Positions 7,911 to 18,259 are shown, numbered from the stretch's first letter. The stretch is DNA of 64,000 nt from Bacteroidaceae bacterium (GCA_017555845.1 JAFZFO010000027.1:49668-113667), one strand, 5' to 3'. The notes: a model not told the origin generated them from the sequence alone. Numbers and translations are program-made.

Positions 7911-10900
7911 CTTTTCAGCAACCCAATTGTATGCGTTGCGGAAAATCTCGATCCATGGTGTAACATCATCGGCCAAGTGGTTGGCTGGATATGTAGCACA
8001 CTGCCATGGGAAAATTGCGCGCTCTGGGTGAGGCATCATTGCAACGTGGCGGCCGTTTGCGCTTGCAAGGGCTGCAACGTTGAAATCCGAACCGTTGGGG
8101 TTCGCAGGATAGCCCTCGTAAGCATACTGCGCAACGATGTTGTACTTCTCGGCATCGTATGGAAGTGAGAACTTACCCTCGCCGTGAGCAACCCAAACAC
8201 CAAGACGGCTGTTAGAGAGTGAACCGAAGAGAACGCTGTTGTTCTCTGGGATATTCACGCCCACGAACGAAGACTCGAACTTGTGTGAGTTGTTGTGCAA
8301 CATACGGCCACGCTCCTCGAACTCAGGATTGATGAGGTTAAGCTCCATCATCAACTGGCAACCGTTACAGATACCGAGTGACAATGTATCCTCGCGCTGA
8401 TAGAAGCGGTCGAGAGCAGCCTTCGCCTTTGGATTGAAGAGGAAGCCACCGGCCCAACCCTTGGCAGAACCGAGAACGTCAGAGTTAGAGAAACCACCGC
8501 AGAACACGATGAAGTTTACCTCGTCAAGTGTCTCGCGGCCGCTGATAAGGTCGGTCATTGTAACGTCCTTAACATCGAAGCCTGCAAGGTGCATCGCGTA
8601 TGCCATCTCACGCTCGCCGTTTGTACCCTTCTCACGGATGATAGCCGCACGAACACCCGATTTCTCGCGACGGTCGGCCGACATGCCATAATCCTTGAGC
8701 ATACCGCTGAAACGTGAAGGCAGACGGTAACGCAAAGGCTGGTTCTTGTAGTTCTTCAAGCGCTCGCTTGCACAACCGTTGAAGCTCTGCTTGAGATCCA
8801 TGAGGTATGAGCTGTCATACCATACATCGCGGTAGTGATCGATATCGAAGAGGCGTGTACGCTTATCCTTTGCAACAGCAATGTGGCGCTTCTCGCATGG
8901 AGTACCTATCTTCACGAAGCAGATACCAGCCTCGTCAAGAATCTCCTGCATACGGCACTTGTCCTTATCGGCAACCTGAATTACCAACGCAGGGTTCTCG
9001 GCAAACAGCAACTTGACAATATCCTTCTCAACAACACCATTGAGATCGATTTCCATACCACCTGTTGTGTTTGCGAAACACATCTCAAGCAATGTAGTGA
9101 TGAGACCACCGGCAGAAACGTCGTGACCTGCCATTACAATGCCTGCGTTCACAAGCTTCTGAACAGCCTCGAAAGCCTCGGCAAAATATTCAGGATTAGC
9201 AACTGTTGGAACATCGTCACCAATGCAGTTGAGTGTCTGCGCGAATGCAGAACCACCAAGACGCAAGTGATCGAAGCTGAAGTCAATATGATAGAATGCG
9301 CTCTTTGGCTCGTTGACCATTACCGGAGAAACCACCTTGCGGACATCAGAAACCTCACCACCTGCAGAAACGATAACTGTTCCCGGGCTGATTACCTTTG
9401 TTCCGTCAGGGTATTTCTGTGTCATTGACAAAGAGTCCTTACCTGTAGGTACGTTGATCTTGAGATCGCAGCAGAAATCGCTGAGTGCCTCAACACCACG
9501 GTAGAGACGTGCATCCTCACCCTCCTGTGAGCGGCAAGGCCACATCCAGTTGGCACTGAGAGAGATGCTCTTGATGCCGTTTGCAAGAGGAGCAAGCACA
9601 ATGTTTGTCAAAGCCTCTGACACTGCAAGCACTGATCCCTTGGCAGGATCGGCAAGACCTGCCTGTGGTGCATGACCGATTGATGTTGCAATACCCTGCT
9701 TGCCACGATAGTCGAGTGTCACGACACCGCAGTCGCTGAGTGGCAACTGAATCTCACCCTGGCACTGCTGACGTGCGATCTTACCTGTAACTGAACGGTC
9801 AACCTTGTTTGTCAACCAATCCTTACATGCAACAGCCTCAAGACGGAGAACGTCGGTCAAGTATTCCTCGATGTTCTCTGCGTCATACTCTGCATCCTTA
9901 TAGTGGCGCTCAACGGTCTTGTCAACCATATATGTCTTTGGAGAAGAACCGAACATCTGGCTCACCGAGAGGTCGAATGGACGTACGCCATCGGCCTGCT
10001 CAAAGGCAAAGCGTGCATCGCCGGTTGTCTCGCCGACAACATACATTGGAGCGCGCTCACGCTCGGCAACCTTGCGTACATATTCAATTGCATCCTCCTT
10101 GATGAGCAAGCCCATGCGCTCCTGTGACTCATTGGCAATGATCTCCTTTGCAGAGAGTGTGCTGTCACCGACAGGCAGGTTTGCCATGTTGATTACACCA
10201 CCGCACTCCTCTACAAGCTCAGACAAGCAGTTCACGTGACCTGCCGAACCGTGGTCGTGGATTGAAACGACTGGGTTTGTCTCATCCTCACAAAGTGCAC
10301 GTACAACGTTGTATGCACGCTTCTGCATCTCGGCATTTGCACGCTGAACGGCGTTGAGCTCGATACCTGATGAATATCGGCCTGTATCAACTGATGATAC
10401 TGAACCACCACCAAGACCGATACGGTAGTTGTCGCCACCCATAACGATTACCTTATTGCCCTTCTCGGGAGCACCCTTGAGGCAGTCACGGCGTGTACCG
10501 TAGCCCACACCACCGGCAAGCATGATAACCTTGTCGTAACCGTAAACCTCATCATTCTCCTTGTGCTCGAATGTAAGTACTGAACCGCAGATAAGTGGCT
10601 GACCGAACTTGTTACCGAAATCTGATGCACCGTTTGATGCCTTTGTCAGAATCTGCTCTGGTGTCTGGTACAACCAGTTACGCACTGGAAGTACCTCTTC
10701 CCACTTGCGGTCGTTGTATGTACGTGGATATGATGTCATGTAAACCGCAGTACCGGCAATGGGCCATGAACCCTTACCACCGCCCATACGGTCGCGGATT
10801 TCACCACCAGTACCTGTTGACGCGCCATTGAAAGGCTCAACGGTTGTTGGGAAGTTGTGAGTCTCGGCCTTGAGCGAAATCACGGTCTCGATATCCTTGA

Positions 10901-11603
10901 TTACGAAATAGTCGGGGATTGAGTGATCGGCTGGAGCGAACTGCTCAACAACTGGACCCTGTGCGAATGCAACGTTATCCTTGTAAGCAGAGATGATGCT
11001 GTTGCGGTTCTCGTTTGTGGTACGCTTGATCATTGCAAAGAGTGATGAAGGCATCTCCTCGCCATCGATGATGAATGTACCGCCAAAGATCTTGTGACGG
11101 CAGTGTTCCGAGTTGATCTGAGCGAAACCGAACACCTCACTGTCAGTGAGCTTACGGCCCAACTCGCCCTCTACACGGTGAAGGTAGTCAATCTCCTCCT
11201 TTGAAAGTGCAAGACCCTCCTGCTCGTTGTAGCTGTCAAGATCTTCGATGAGTTCAATTGGTTTTGGTTCAATGTCAACAGTGAAGATCTCCTGGTCAAG
11301 ACCACGGTACATACGCTGCAACATTGGATCGTACTCGGCATCCTCATTCTCTACCTCGAAATACTCCTCAATGCGCTGAATACCGCAAAGGCCCATGTTC
11401 TGTGTAATCTCCACGGCATTTGTACTCCATGGAGTGATCATTTCACGACGTGGACCTACGAAACAGCCATTGACAGTCTCGCCTTCGAGCAAAGTAGCCT
11501 CACCATACAGCCAGCAGAGTTTCTGAACATCCTCGGCTGTCAAAACATTCTTTGTCTGGGTAGCAATTACAGAACCACCCTGTGTACTGAAAAAGTAAAT
11601 CAT
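7902..11603 (-). CDS. purL: Phosphoribosylformylglycinamidine synthase, single-chain PurL
   Basis: Fourth step of purine synthesis: makes FGAM from FGAR, ATP and glutamine in the cytoplasm. The protein is 1233 residues, the long one-chain form with all domains fused. After the N-terminal domain come the synthetase halves (HCRHKIFGGTFIIDGEEMP; LKAETHNFPTTVEPFNGAST; DRMGGGKGSW), and the C-terminal class I glutaminase has the nucleophile in SLGICNGCQLMMELN and the His/Glu pair in MMPHPERAIFPW. The frame is open to 11708, but the first good ATG is at 11603 (MIYFFSTQGG). It is divergent from the ZIP transporter gene across about 250 bases. Confidence 0.98.
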   Translation of the reverse strand: MIYFFSTQGGSVIATQTKNVLTAEDVQKLCWLYGEATLLEGETVNGCFVGPRREMITPWSTNAVEITQNMGLCGIQRIEEYFEVENEDAEYDPMLQRMYRGLDQEIFTVDIEPKPIELIEDLDSYNEQEGLALSKEEIDYLHRVEGELGRKLTDSEVFGFAQINSEHCRHKIFGGTFIIDGEEMPSSLFAMIKRTTNENRNSIISAYKDNVAFAQGPVVEQFAPADHSIPDYFVIKDIETVISLKAETHNFPTTVEPFNGASTGTGGEIRDRMGGGKGSWPIAGTAVYMTSYPRTYNDRKWEEVLPVRNWLYQTPEQILTKASNGASDFGNKFGQPLICGSVLTFEHKENDEVYGYDKVIMLAGGVGYGTRRDCLKGAPEKGNKVIVMGGDNYRIGLGGGSVSSVDTGRYSSGIELNAVQRANAEMQKRAYNVVRALCEDETNPVVSIHDHGSAGHVNCLSELVEECGGVINMANLPVGDSTLSAKEIIANESQERMGLLIKEDAIEYVRKVAERERAPMYVVGETTGDARFAFEQADGVRPFDLSVSQMFGSSPKTYMVDKTVERHYKDAEYDAENIEEYLTDVLRLEAVACKDWLTNKVDRSVTGKIARQQCQGEIQLPLSDCGVVTLDYRGKQGIATSIGHAPQAGLADPAKGSVLAVSEALTNIVLAPLANGIKSISLSANWMWPCRSQEGEDARLYRGVEALSDFCCDLKINVPTGKDSLSMTQKYPDGTKVISPGTVIVSAGGEVSDVRKVVSPVMVNEPKSAFYHIDFSFDHLRLGGSAFAQTLNCIGDDVPTVANPEYFAEAFEAVQKLVNAGIVMAGHDVSAGGLITTLLEMCFANTTGGMEIDLNGVVEKDIVKLLFAENPALVIQVADKDKCRMQEILDEAGICFVKIGTPCEKRHIAVAKDKRTRLFDIDHYRDVWYDSSYLMDLKQSFNGCASERLKNYKNQPLRYRLPSRFSGMLKDYGMSADRREKSGVRAAIIREKGTNGEREMAYAMHLAGFDVKDVTMTDLISGRETLDEVNFIVFCGGFSNSDVLGSAKGWAGGFLFNPKAKAALDRFYQREDTLSLGICNGCQLMMELNLINPEFEERGRMLHNNSHKFESSFVGVNIPENNSVLFGSLSNSRLGVWVAHGEGKFSLPYDAEKYNIVAQYAYEGYPANPNGSDFNVAALASANGRHVAMMPHPERAIFPWQCATYPANHLADDVTPWIEIFRNAYNWVAEKVK

Positions 11604-11791
11604 ATATATGATATTTTGTTTTACATAGTATCTTGTACCGTCTGCCGGCGTGGGCAAAACGCGCAGGATTTTCGCTGCGGAATGCCGCCCAATACAGCGA
11701 GGGTACAATATGGAACAAAGATAACGATAAAAAACAATATTAAGGAGATTTTCAGCAACATTTGTTTTACTTAAAGGAAGATTGTTGCAAT

Positions 11792-11826
11792 AAACGGCAT
11801 ATTATGCGCCGTTTTTTATAACTTCG
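11792..11826 (+). promoter_or_regulatory. Promoter of the ZIP transporter with an embedded palindrome
   Basis: AAACGGC (11792-11798) and GCCGTTT (11808-11814) form an inverted repeat with an inner perfect palindrome GCATATTATGC (11797-11807). It is followed 4 bases later by a -7-like box TAACTTCG (11819-11826), 27 bases before the ATG at 11853. This position, between -33 and -7, suits an operator. It also resembles a terminator hairpin with a T-run, but no plus-strand gene lies upstream. Confidence 0.45.
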
Positions 11827-11852
11827 CAACATAATTTCATCAAACAGGATTT

Positions 11853-12626
11853 ATGGAAACAATCATAGGACTTACGATTCCCTTTTTAGGAACCGCACTT
11901 GGCGCTGCAATTGTGCTGATGATGCGCAACGGAATAACAGAAAAGACAAACAGCGCAATGCTTGGATTTGCATCGGGCGTGATGGTGGCGGCAAGCTTCT
12001 GGTCACTGTTACAACCCGCATTGGAGCAGGTTGGCGACGGCATAGGCAATACGTGGCCTGTACTCACCGGATTTGCGGCCGGTGTCTGCTTCCTGCTGTT
12101 CCTTGACACTATCATTCCGCACCAGCACATTGACGACAACGCCCCCGAGGGTCCACGTTCACGTCTGCCACGTTCAATAAAGATGATTCTTGCCGTTGCA
12201 CTGCACAACATTCCCGAAGGTATGGCTGTCGGCGTCGTTTTCGGCGGTGTACTGAGCGGCAACACTGACCTTACCATTGCCGGTGCATTGGCATTGTCAA
12301 TTGGTATGGCAATCCAGAACATCCCCGAGGGAGCAATCATCTCGGTTCCACTGCGCGATGAGGGCAAAAGCCCAGGCAAGGCATTCGTTTGGGGAGCAGC
12401 ATCGGGACTTGTAGAACCCATTGCCGCACTTGCTACCATGTTTATCCTGAAGGACAGCTCTGCCGCCATGCCCATCCTCCTGGCTTTCGCGGCCGGCGCA
12501 ATGCTGTATGTCGTAGTGGAGGAACTCATACCATCATCGCAGAAAGGCGAACACAGCAACATTGGAACAATTGGCTTCGCAGCCGGTTTCATGCTGATGA
12601 TGCTACTTGACAGCTGCATAGGTTAA
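11853..12626 (+). CDS. ZIP family divalent metal transporter (ZupT/GufA-like)
   Basis: A 257-residue inner-membrane protein with about eight helices that should import zinc or other divalent metals into the cytoplasm. The two metal-site helices are seen as VALHNIPEGMAVGVVFGG and AIQNIPEGAIISVPLRD, each with the H/Q-N-x-P-E-G motif of the GufA subfamily. The first helix has the Gly-rich pattern of the family and the C terminus carries VVVEELIPSS. The His-rich loop is short (IIPHQHIDDNAPEG). It is a single-gene unit between a palindrome-bearing promoter and a very strong hairpin, consistent with control by metal, although the regulator is not in this window. Confidence 0.93.
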   Translation: METIIGLTIPFLGTALGAAIVLMMRNGITEKTNSAMLGFASGVMVAASFWSLLQPALEQVGDGIGNTWPVLTGFAAGVCFLLFLDTIIPHQHIDDNAPEGPRSRLPRSIKMILAVALHNIPEGMAVGVVFGGVLSGNTDLTIAGALALSIGMAIQNIPEGAIISVPLRDEGKSPGKAFVWGAASGLVEPIAALATMFILKDSSAAMPILLAFAAGAMLYVVVEELIPSSQKGEHSNIGTIGFAAGFMLMMLLDSCIG

Positions 12627-12633
12627 CGGAAGC

Positions 12634-12688
12634 TTATATTCAGAAAACGCCATCGGCTTGTCAAACCGATGGCGTTTTCTGAATATAA
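12634..12688. terminator. Bidirectional terminator, 23-bp perfect stem
   Basis: A perfect 23-bp stem (12634-12656 with 12666-12688) and a 9-base loop CTTGTCAAA stand between the ZIP gene and the convergent M60 protease gene. A and T runs inside the stem (CAGAAAACGCC / GGCGTTTTCTG) suit termination from both sides. Confidence 0.85.
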
Positions 12689-12701
12689 TACGGCAATCAC
12701 C

Positions 12702-15700
12702 TTACTTAACCAAAATCTTTTTACCACCTACAATGTATATACCGGGGGCTGTGACTGCCTCAACGCGACGACCTGTAAGGTCATAGATTTCACCTTTGAC
12801 ATTTCCGCTTTCACCTTCCACCTCGCCGACACCTGTTGTGCCTTCGCCAAAGCGGAAACTGTATGATGCAGCACCATCAGTATTGCTCATTGGCAAGTAT
12901 GCCTTGTTGGCGTTATTCAGGAATGTACCATCGGCATAACCGGCTGTTACAGCCTTATAGAAGCCTACCTCACCTTCCACAAGACCCAGCACGTAAGCAG
13001 GTGTTTCTACTTTTGTATCAACAAGTGTACCCTTTAACAGGTTGTCAGCAAAATCACATGTTGCAGCATCGGCTGTGCGAACAAAATCATACTCCCCGGC
13101 TGCAGCCTTGACAATCACACCCTGGCATGCAGGGAGAACATCCTTGACCCTTGTCAAGGTAACATAAGAATCACCGATATTGGATACTATATACGCCTCT
13201 ACCGTTGAAGGGATAATGGTATTGTTTCCTAAATACAACGTTGCATAACCGGCAGCACCCACCACAAGAGTATGAGAGTTTGCAGCATGTTCCACAGCAC
13301 AAAGTGTATCATAGGCAGCCTGTTGGTCTGCAATCTGCTCATCAAGCAACGGCACACTTGTAACAAGGTCATTTGTACTCATTGCCTTTGATGAAATTGT
13401 CACAAACATGGTTGTAAGCAACAGTTCCTCAGCAAGATAGCTCTTGTATGCATCATAGACTGTCACCTCATTTGCAACAATTGCAAAACCAAACTCAGAC
13501 ATAACAAAGAATGTATTTGCATTTCCCTCTGTCTTTGTTACCGTAAAACGGATGTAGCGATAAGCCTTGCTCATTTCAATGACAGAAGACTCAAAATCTG
13601 CCGCAACACCACCATTAGTGTTCTGTCCAGGGTTTGGCAGACCGTCAGCGGTTGTAAGCGTGGTTATTGTAGTATATGTACCATCGGCACTATCACAACC
13701 CTCGATAACGATTGTTGTTGGGCAGTTGTTACCATTATCGCGTGTACTGTAATTGAATCTAAACTTTGTTGTAGTTGAGCCACTTCCCAAATCCACGCGC
13801 AGATAGTGAGGTGCAGCAACAGTTCCACTATAGTCTGTATGCAGAAAAGTAGTCTTGCTGCCATCGGTCAACTTATCAACATACGCCGCACTGTAATCAT
13901 TATTATTCTGCGCTATATAAGGAGCATTACAATAAAGATTTTCAGTTGTCAGGGCAAGTTTGCTTTCCTGTGCCAGTTCTACAGTTCCCACATGGCTTAT
14001 AAGAGTCTCTGTCTCTGTTGCAAGCTGTGCAAGTGTAGTCTTGCGTGCGTTTACAGTCGCCTCATATTGTGCATACAGGGCATTATAAGCTGCCTGCAGC
14101 GCACTCAATTTAGCAGCGACATCACCGGTTGTTGGAGAGAAGCTGGTCGCCGTTCTTTTTCCGTCGAACAAAGCATTCATTGCAGCTTCAACAGCATCAA
14201 CACCAACAGTACCATTGTATGTATCGTTCACAGTAGCAGTAAAACCTGTGACAGGTGTTATATCAAACTCTGCCATGTGCCAATAGCCGCGGTTCGCGTG
14301 ATAATTGAAACGCAGATATTTATATGACGAGAGCATTACACCGTTGAACTCCCAAGACTCACCGGCACTCTGCGGCATACCCGATGCCGAGCCTATATAT
14401 TTGTAGGCGACATTGTCGTCGCTACCATATACATCTACGCTCTTTGGGAAGTCATTCTGCACACCTGCACGGGTTGTATGGCTAAATGTAAAACTTGAGA
14501 GATCATTATTCTCGCCAAGATATACAGCCAGATAGTGAGAGCCTGATGGTGGTTCTGAAGTATAGTCGGTGTGGAAATGGTTATTTGCTGCACCATCCAC
14601 AAGATTTGCAATAGGTCCCTCCGCTGCAGATTGTGCATTTGTCCACAGATAGTATGCACTACCCTGTGTTGTTGTCTGCAACGAAAGCGGTGTGCCTTTG
14701 GTATATGTCACAGCGCCAGCCACCTCGTTAAGGAGCGTTTCGGTCTTAGCTACAAGTACTTGCAATTCTGCTAGATTAGCAACATTTTCATCTGTCTCGG
14801 TTGCTGTAATATACCATTGCGAAGCTGTTGCATCGTAGCTCCAACCTACTATATTGTAGCTTTGACTTGCCGATGCGTGCATTGGCGCATTCTTTCCAAC
14901 AATAGCCCACAAACCATGCTTAAGTTCCTTTAGTGTGTACACACCGGCAGATGCTTGTTCCTTTGTTGCATTGCCGCCGATATCACCCGTTACAACCGCC
15001 GGACAGTAGTAACCTTCGGCATTTTTCAAATAATAGCTGCCGGCAATGCCTGTTTCCACAAAAGACCACAGTGCAGCTGTCGTGTTGTTTTCCAACGCAC
15101 GCACCGTTGCCCCATCGACAACAATGTTGCGAGTAGTATATGCATTGTTGCTGATTATATACTTTTTATTTAGATCCAAAGCAATCTTTAAATCGGGGAT
15201 TGCCAACACCTTTGTATATTCGGAATAGAGCAAATCGTATGCAGCCTCGTAACCCGACGAACCGTCATATACCTCCTTGGCGTATGCAAGAGCACTTGCA
15301 AGGTCGGCAACCGCAGCGCCCTTGAAATAACCTATCTTTGTATATGTATTATCAATCTTATCAACAATAGACTGTGCCTTTGCAATGAGTTGCTCAAGAA
15401 CGGTTCTCTGCATAGCGGTGATATCAACCTCGGCAGTGGTCACATTGCTCTCTGTGTCCACTGTAGTAATTGTCGCCTTGCCCGAAACGATAGCCTCCAA
15501 GGCCTCATCGCTCAATTTGAATGTTGACTTGTTGCTGAACGATATAAGTTCACCTTTCTCGTTGAAGACAAGGAAACCGACACCACCCTGGCCACCGCTC
15601 ATTGTAATAGAGCCGTCGGCGTTAACTGTTGCTGCGTAATTGGTAAGTACTTCAACATCACCATCAATAAAGTCATTTACAGAACCAAACTCGGCTGTAG

Positions 15701-18239
15701 GATTGTTATCCCAAAGAGAACGAGATGTTGAACCATCGTGTTTCTTGGTTGTCTCACTTGCACCGTCGTTGATGAGCAGCACAGCGTAGTTCACAGGGTA
15801 GTTCTTCGCCTTTACCGCGGCAATAGCATTGTCAATCTGCTCCTGTGTAACGTTGTATGTAGCGTTGGAATAGTCACCCACAAGGCGATTATCCATAATC
15901 TCGAAGAAACCGTGCGCGCGGAAGAACTCGGTCAGGTCCTCACCGGCAGCATCGCAAGCGTGCTGATAGAAACGGAGCAGTGATGTCTCGCCACTGATTT
16001 GGCCGCCGTTCTCAAGGGGTACTTGACGACAAAGTTCGAACAGACGTGGCCAGAACTGGGTGTTGTGACCCGCCAGGTGATAGTAGAGCCACAAGCGGTA
16101 GTACAAATGGGTAATTGCCCAGATGTTATTGGTATAAAGGTCATTACCCTCGGTATTGAACGCTGCAAGCACGCTCTCCAAAGAACCCTCGCTGCCGTTC
16201 ACGCGAGATGTACCCATACCCATGTACCACACAGCAACATTCGAGAAGAAGTTGTTGGTAACCTCGGTCTGTCCGTTGAGGTTGAAGACAGCCTGGTGCT
16301 GGTGACCAATCTCATGCGCAGGGCCCCAAGTCGGGCCGGCCTCATTGGCAATGACACCAATAATGCTACCCATTGTATTGTAGTGGTAGTTACATACACG
16401 CCAGCCACCGCTCATGTAACCACTGCCGGCACCCACACCACAGGCGTGATGGTTGAAGTATTCGCTGTAATCAACCCCCTGGCAGAACTCGAGATAGGTT
16501 TTTGTATCACCATCGACCATTGCACTACCGTAGTTGTAGATTTCGGCAGGTGTACCCTCGCTTGTCCAGCGTGGATAGAGAGCGTTCATCTTGTCCATTG
16601 TAGATGTGCTCACAAGACCCATACTTGCAAGTTCGGAGTATGTGATGCGGTCCCAAGCCTCAAGCATAATGTTAATCTTACCATTGGTAGTGCTCAGCCC
16701 CATACCCGGATAGTAGGTATCGTTATATTCGCCGAAACCGTTACCGTTGCCGCTGTAACAGTTGGGAGTTGAGACAACCTTGATATTCTCAAGGTGATAG
16801 GCAAGCGCCTTTTCTATTCCGCCATCGGCATTTGCAACACCGAAATATCCCTTTTCACTATCGTATGCACCGAATGGGAAAAGCAGTGTCTGACGATGAC
16901 CGAGCAGGGCAAAGTCGGTTGGCAATGCCACACGCGCCTTGTAGTAGTTCCAATCTTCGTCATTATCCACGGTTCCCCAGAGGTTCTCGGCGTCAGTCGT
17001 TGCGCGGTAGTCACCCATTGCATTGAAGAAGCCGTTGATGTGACCACCCTCGATGTGAATCTTCAAAGGCTTGTAATTCGAGAGCTTGCGGTTCTCGGGG
17101 AACTTCTCGGCAATTGTCGCACCATTCGCATTATATGTGTGGACAACATAGTTAATCCACATCTGGCAACCGTCGGTTGTAAAGGTTACCCTGTTCAAAC
17201 CCTTGTGCAATTGTGTATAGGCCGAGTTGTTGTAGTATTGTGTCGCTCCATTGCCACTTTGGTGCGCAAGCCAAAGCTCGGCACCCTCGGGGATATCACC
17301 ATCAACCATAATGTAGATGACATCTCCGTTGTTTGCATAGATACCGGTAGGGTTGTCCATATTACAGTGAGCGTTGATGCGCAGGTAGCTTGTCACCTCA
17401 CTCTCGATGCTGTAGGGCTCGTACATCTGCACGCGGAACTTCTTGGCATACTCACTACTCCAAGTATCCGCTACTGTCCACAGGCTGTGGTTTGTATTGT
17501 TATTTCCGTTGGGACGGTCGGCAGGCGCCACGGTTGCCTCGGCCCAGTTACCGCCATAGACTTTGTCGACCATTCTTTGTAAAGCTGCAGGGAGCGCTGC
17601 ATAAGCCTCACTGCTTTGAGCTTCAGAAAGCGAAGCGAGCTTTGGAGTCGAACATGCGCCATCACTGAAGAGCGCCTCAAGACTTGGCTGATATGCAGCA
17701 ACCTCGGCCGCTGTAGGAACAGCATCAAGCAGCGCCTTAATCTCGGCATCGGTATATTCAATTTTTGTCACAGTCCACTGTGTTCCACCGGAACCGCTGC
17801 CCCAACCCTGGATATTGGTTTGAGTATCACTACCCAAGTGCATATAAGCATTGCCATTACTAGAGACAGAAGCACTACGGATTGTGTTGTTTGTTCCGCC
17901 GGCAACAATATACTCGAACTTGTTTGAGTTGGCGGTACACTCCTCGGTCAAGTTCCAGGCGCTTTGGCCTGTCTGCGAAAGATAACGAGCATTGGACAAA
18001 TTGCGGAACAGATATTTGTCGTTGCCGTCTGTGGTAACATACCACTGCTGTTTGATGTCAGCCTTGTCTGTAGCCGCAGCCTGCACAGTGTTTCCATCAA
18101 CAGCCGTTATTGCACGACCTGTAAAATGAGCATTCTGGAAGTGATAGACTTTCCCCACTTCAAGAGTAGTCTGCGCCCACGATGGCATCCCCACCATCAG
18201 CAGCACAGATACAAAAAGATGTGTAAAAATTCTTTTCAT
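12702..18239 (-). CDS. Secreted M60-like zinc metalloprotease with multiple binding domains
   Basis: An 1845-residue exported protein, probably acting on mucin or other glycoproteins. Signal peptide at residues 1-22 (ends MPSWA). An N-terminal ricin-like beta-trefoil (about 25-160, repeated W-x(n)-N pattern) precedes the M60 (enhancin-like) domain. The zinc site is HEIGH at residues 642-646, with a Glu at 659 fitting HExxH(8-28)E. Helical FIVAR-like spacers follow (about 970-1050), then a second ricin-like region (about 1060-1170) and two discoidin-like F5/8 type C modules (about 1173-1330 and 1427-1587). The last 30 residues (GEIYDLTGRRVEAV ... GGKKILVK) match the C-terminal segment found on many secreted Bacteroidales proteins. 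The linker just before this tail is coded by a repeat-like purine stretch. Single gene. Mucinase activity is inferred from family members. Confidence 0.88.
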   Translation of the reverse strand: MKRIFTHLFVSVLLMVGMPSWAQTTLEVGKVYHFQNAHFTGRAITAVDGNTVQAAATDKADIKQQWYVTTDGNDKYLFRNLSNARYLSQTGQSAWNLTEECTANSNKFEYIVAGGTNNTIRSASVSSNGNAYMHLGSDTQTNIQGWGSGSGGTQWTVTKIEYTDAEIKALLDAVPTAAEVAAYQPSLEALFSDGACSTPKLASLSEAQSSEAYAALPAALQRMVDKVYGGNWAEATVAPADRPNGNNNTNHSLWTVADTWSSEYAKKFRVQMYEPYSIESEVTSYLRINAHCNMDNPTGIYANNGDVIYIMVDGDIPEGAELWLAHQSGNGATQYYNNSAYTQLHKGLNRVTFTTDGCQMWINYVVHTYNANGATIAEKFPENRKLSNYKPLKIHIEGGHINGFFNAMGDYRATTDAENLWGTVDNDEDWNYYKARVALPTDFALLGHRQTLLFPFGAYDSEKGYFGVANADGGIEKALAYHLENIKVVSTPNCYSGNGNGFGEYNDTYYPGMGLSTTNGKINIMLEAWDRITYSELASMGLVSTSTMDKMNALYPRWTSEGTPAEIYNYGSAMVDGDTKTYLEFCQGVDYSEYFNHHACGVGAGSGYMSGGWRVCNYHYNTMGSIIGVIANEAGPTWGPAHEIGHQHQAVFNLNGQTEVTNNFFSNVAVWYMGMGTSRVNGSEGSLESVLAAFNTEGNDLYTNNIWAITHLYYRLWLYYHLAGHNTQFWPRLFELCRQVPLENGGQISGETSLLRFYQHACDAAGEDLTEFFRAHGFFEIMDNRLVGDYSNATYNVTQEQIDNAIAAVKAKNYPVNYAVLLINDGASETTKKHDGSTSRSLWDNNPTAEFGSVNDFIDGDVEVLTNYAATVNADGSITMSGGQGGVGFLVFNEKGELISFSNKSTFKLSDEALEAIVSGKATITTVDTESNVTTAEVDITAMQRTVLEQLIAKAQSIVDKIDNTYTKIGYFKGAAVADLASALAYAKEVYDGSSGYEAAYDLLYSEYTKVLAIPDLKIALDLNKKYIISNNAYTTRNIVVDGATVRALENNTTAALWSFVETGIAGSYYLKNAEGYYCPAVVTGDIGGNATKEQASAGVYTLKELKHGLWAIVGKNAPMHASASQSYNIVGWSYDATASQWYITATETDENVANLAELQVLVAKTETLLNEVAGAVTYTKGTPLSLQTTTQGSAYYLWTNAQSAAEGPIANLVDGAANNHFHTDYTSEPPSGSHYLAVYLGENNDLSSFTFSHTTRAGVQNDFPKSVDVYGSDDNVAYKYIGSASGMPQSAGESWEFNGVMLSSYKYLRFNYHANRGYWHMAEFDITPVTGFTATVNDTYNGTVGVDAVEAAMNALFDGKRTATSFSPTTGDVAAKLSALQAAYNALYAQYEATVNARKTTLAQLATETETLISHVGTVELAQESKLALTTENLYCNAPYIAQNNNDYSAAYVDKLTDGSKTTFLHTDYSGTVAAPHYLRVDLGSGSTTTKFRFNYSTRDNGNNCPTTIVIEGCDSADGTYTTITTLTTADGLPNPGQNTNGGVAADFESSVIEMSKAYRYIRFTVTKTEGNANTFFVMSEFGFAIVANEVTVYDAYKSYLAEELLLTTMFVTISSKAMSTNDLVTSVPLLDEQIADQQAAYDTLCAVEHAANSHTLVVGAAGYATLYLGNNTIIPSTVEAYIVSNIGDSYVTLTRVKDVLPACQGVIVKAAAGEYDFVRTADAATCDFADNLLKGTLVDTKVETPAYVLGLVEGEVGFYKAVTAGYADGTFLNNANKAYLPMSNTDGAASYSFRFGEGTTGVGEVEGESGNVKGEIYDLTGRRVEAVTAPGIYIVGGKKILVK

Positions 18240-18247
18240 TTTTATTT

Positions 18248-18259
18248 AATTGATCAATT
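18248..18259. promoter_or_regulatory. 12-bp palindrome in the M60 gene leader
   Basis: AATTGATCAATT is a perfect palindrome 8 bases before the ATG at 18239, overlapping the place where a ribosome binding site would lie. It could be an operator, an RNA element or chance in AT-rich DNA. Confidence 0.25.

Noticed and set aside
11840-12619. A 259-codon open frame on the minus strand opposite the ZIP transporter
   Set aside because: It is the mirror of a clear transporter gene; its translation is Ser/Pro/Ala-rich without known motifs, and it overlaps the gene completely.
15999-17582. Long plus-strand open frames (about 257 and 262 codons) opposite the M60 gene
   Set aside because: They lie antisense to conserved parts of the protease, including HEIGH, and have no ribosome site or family match.
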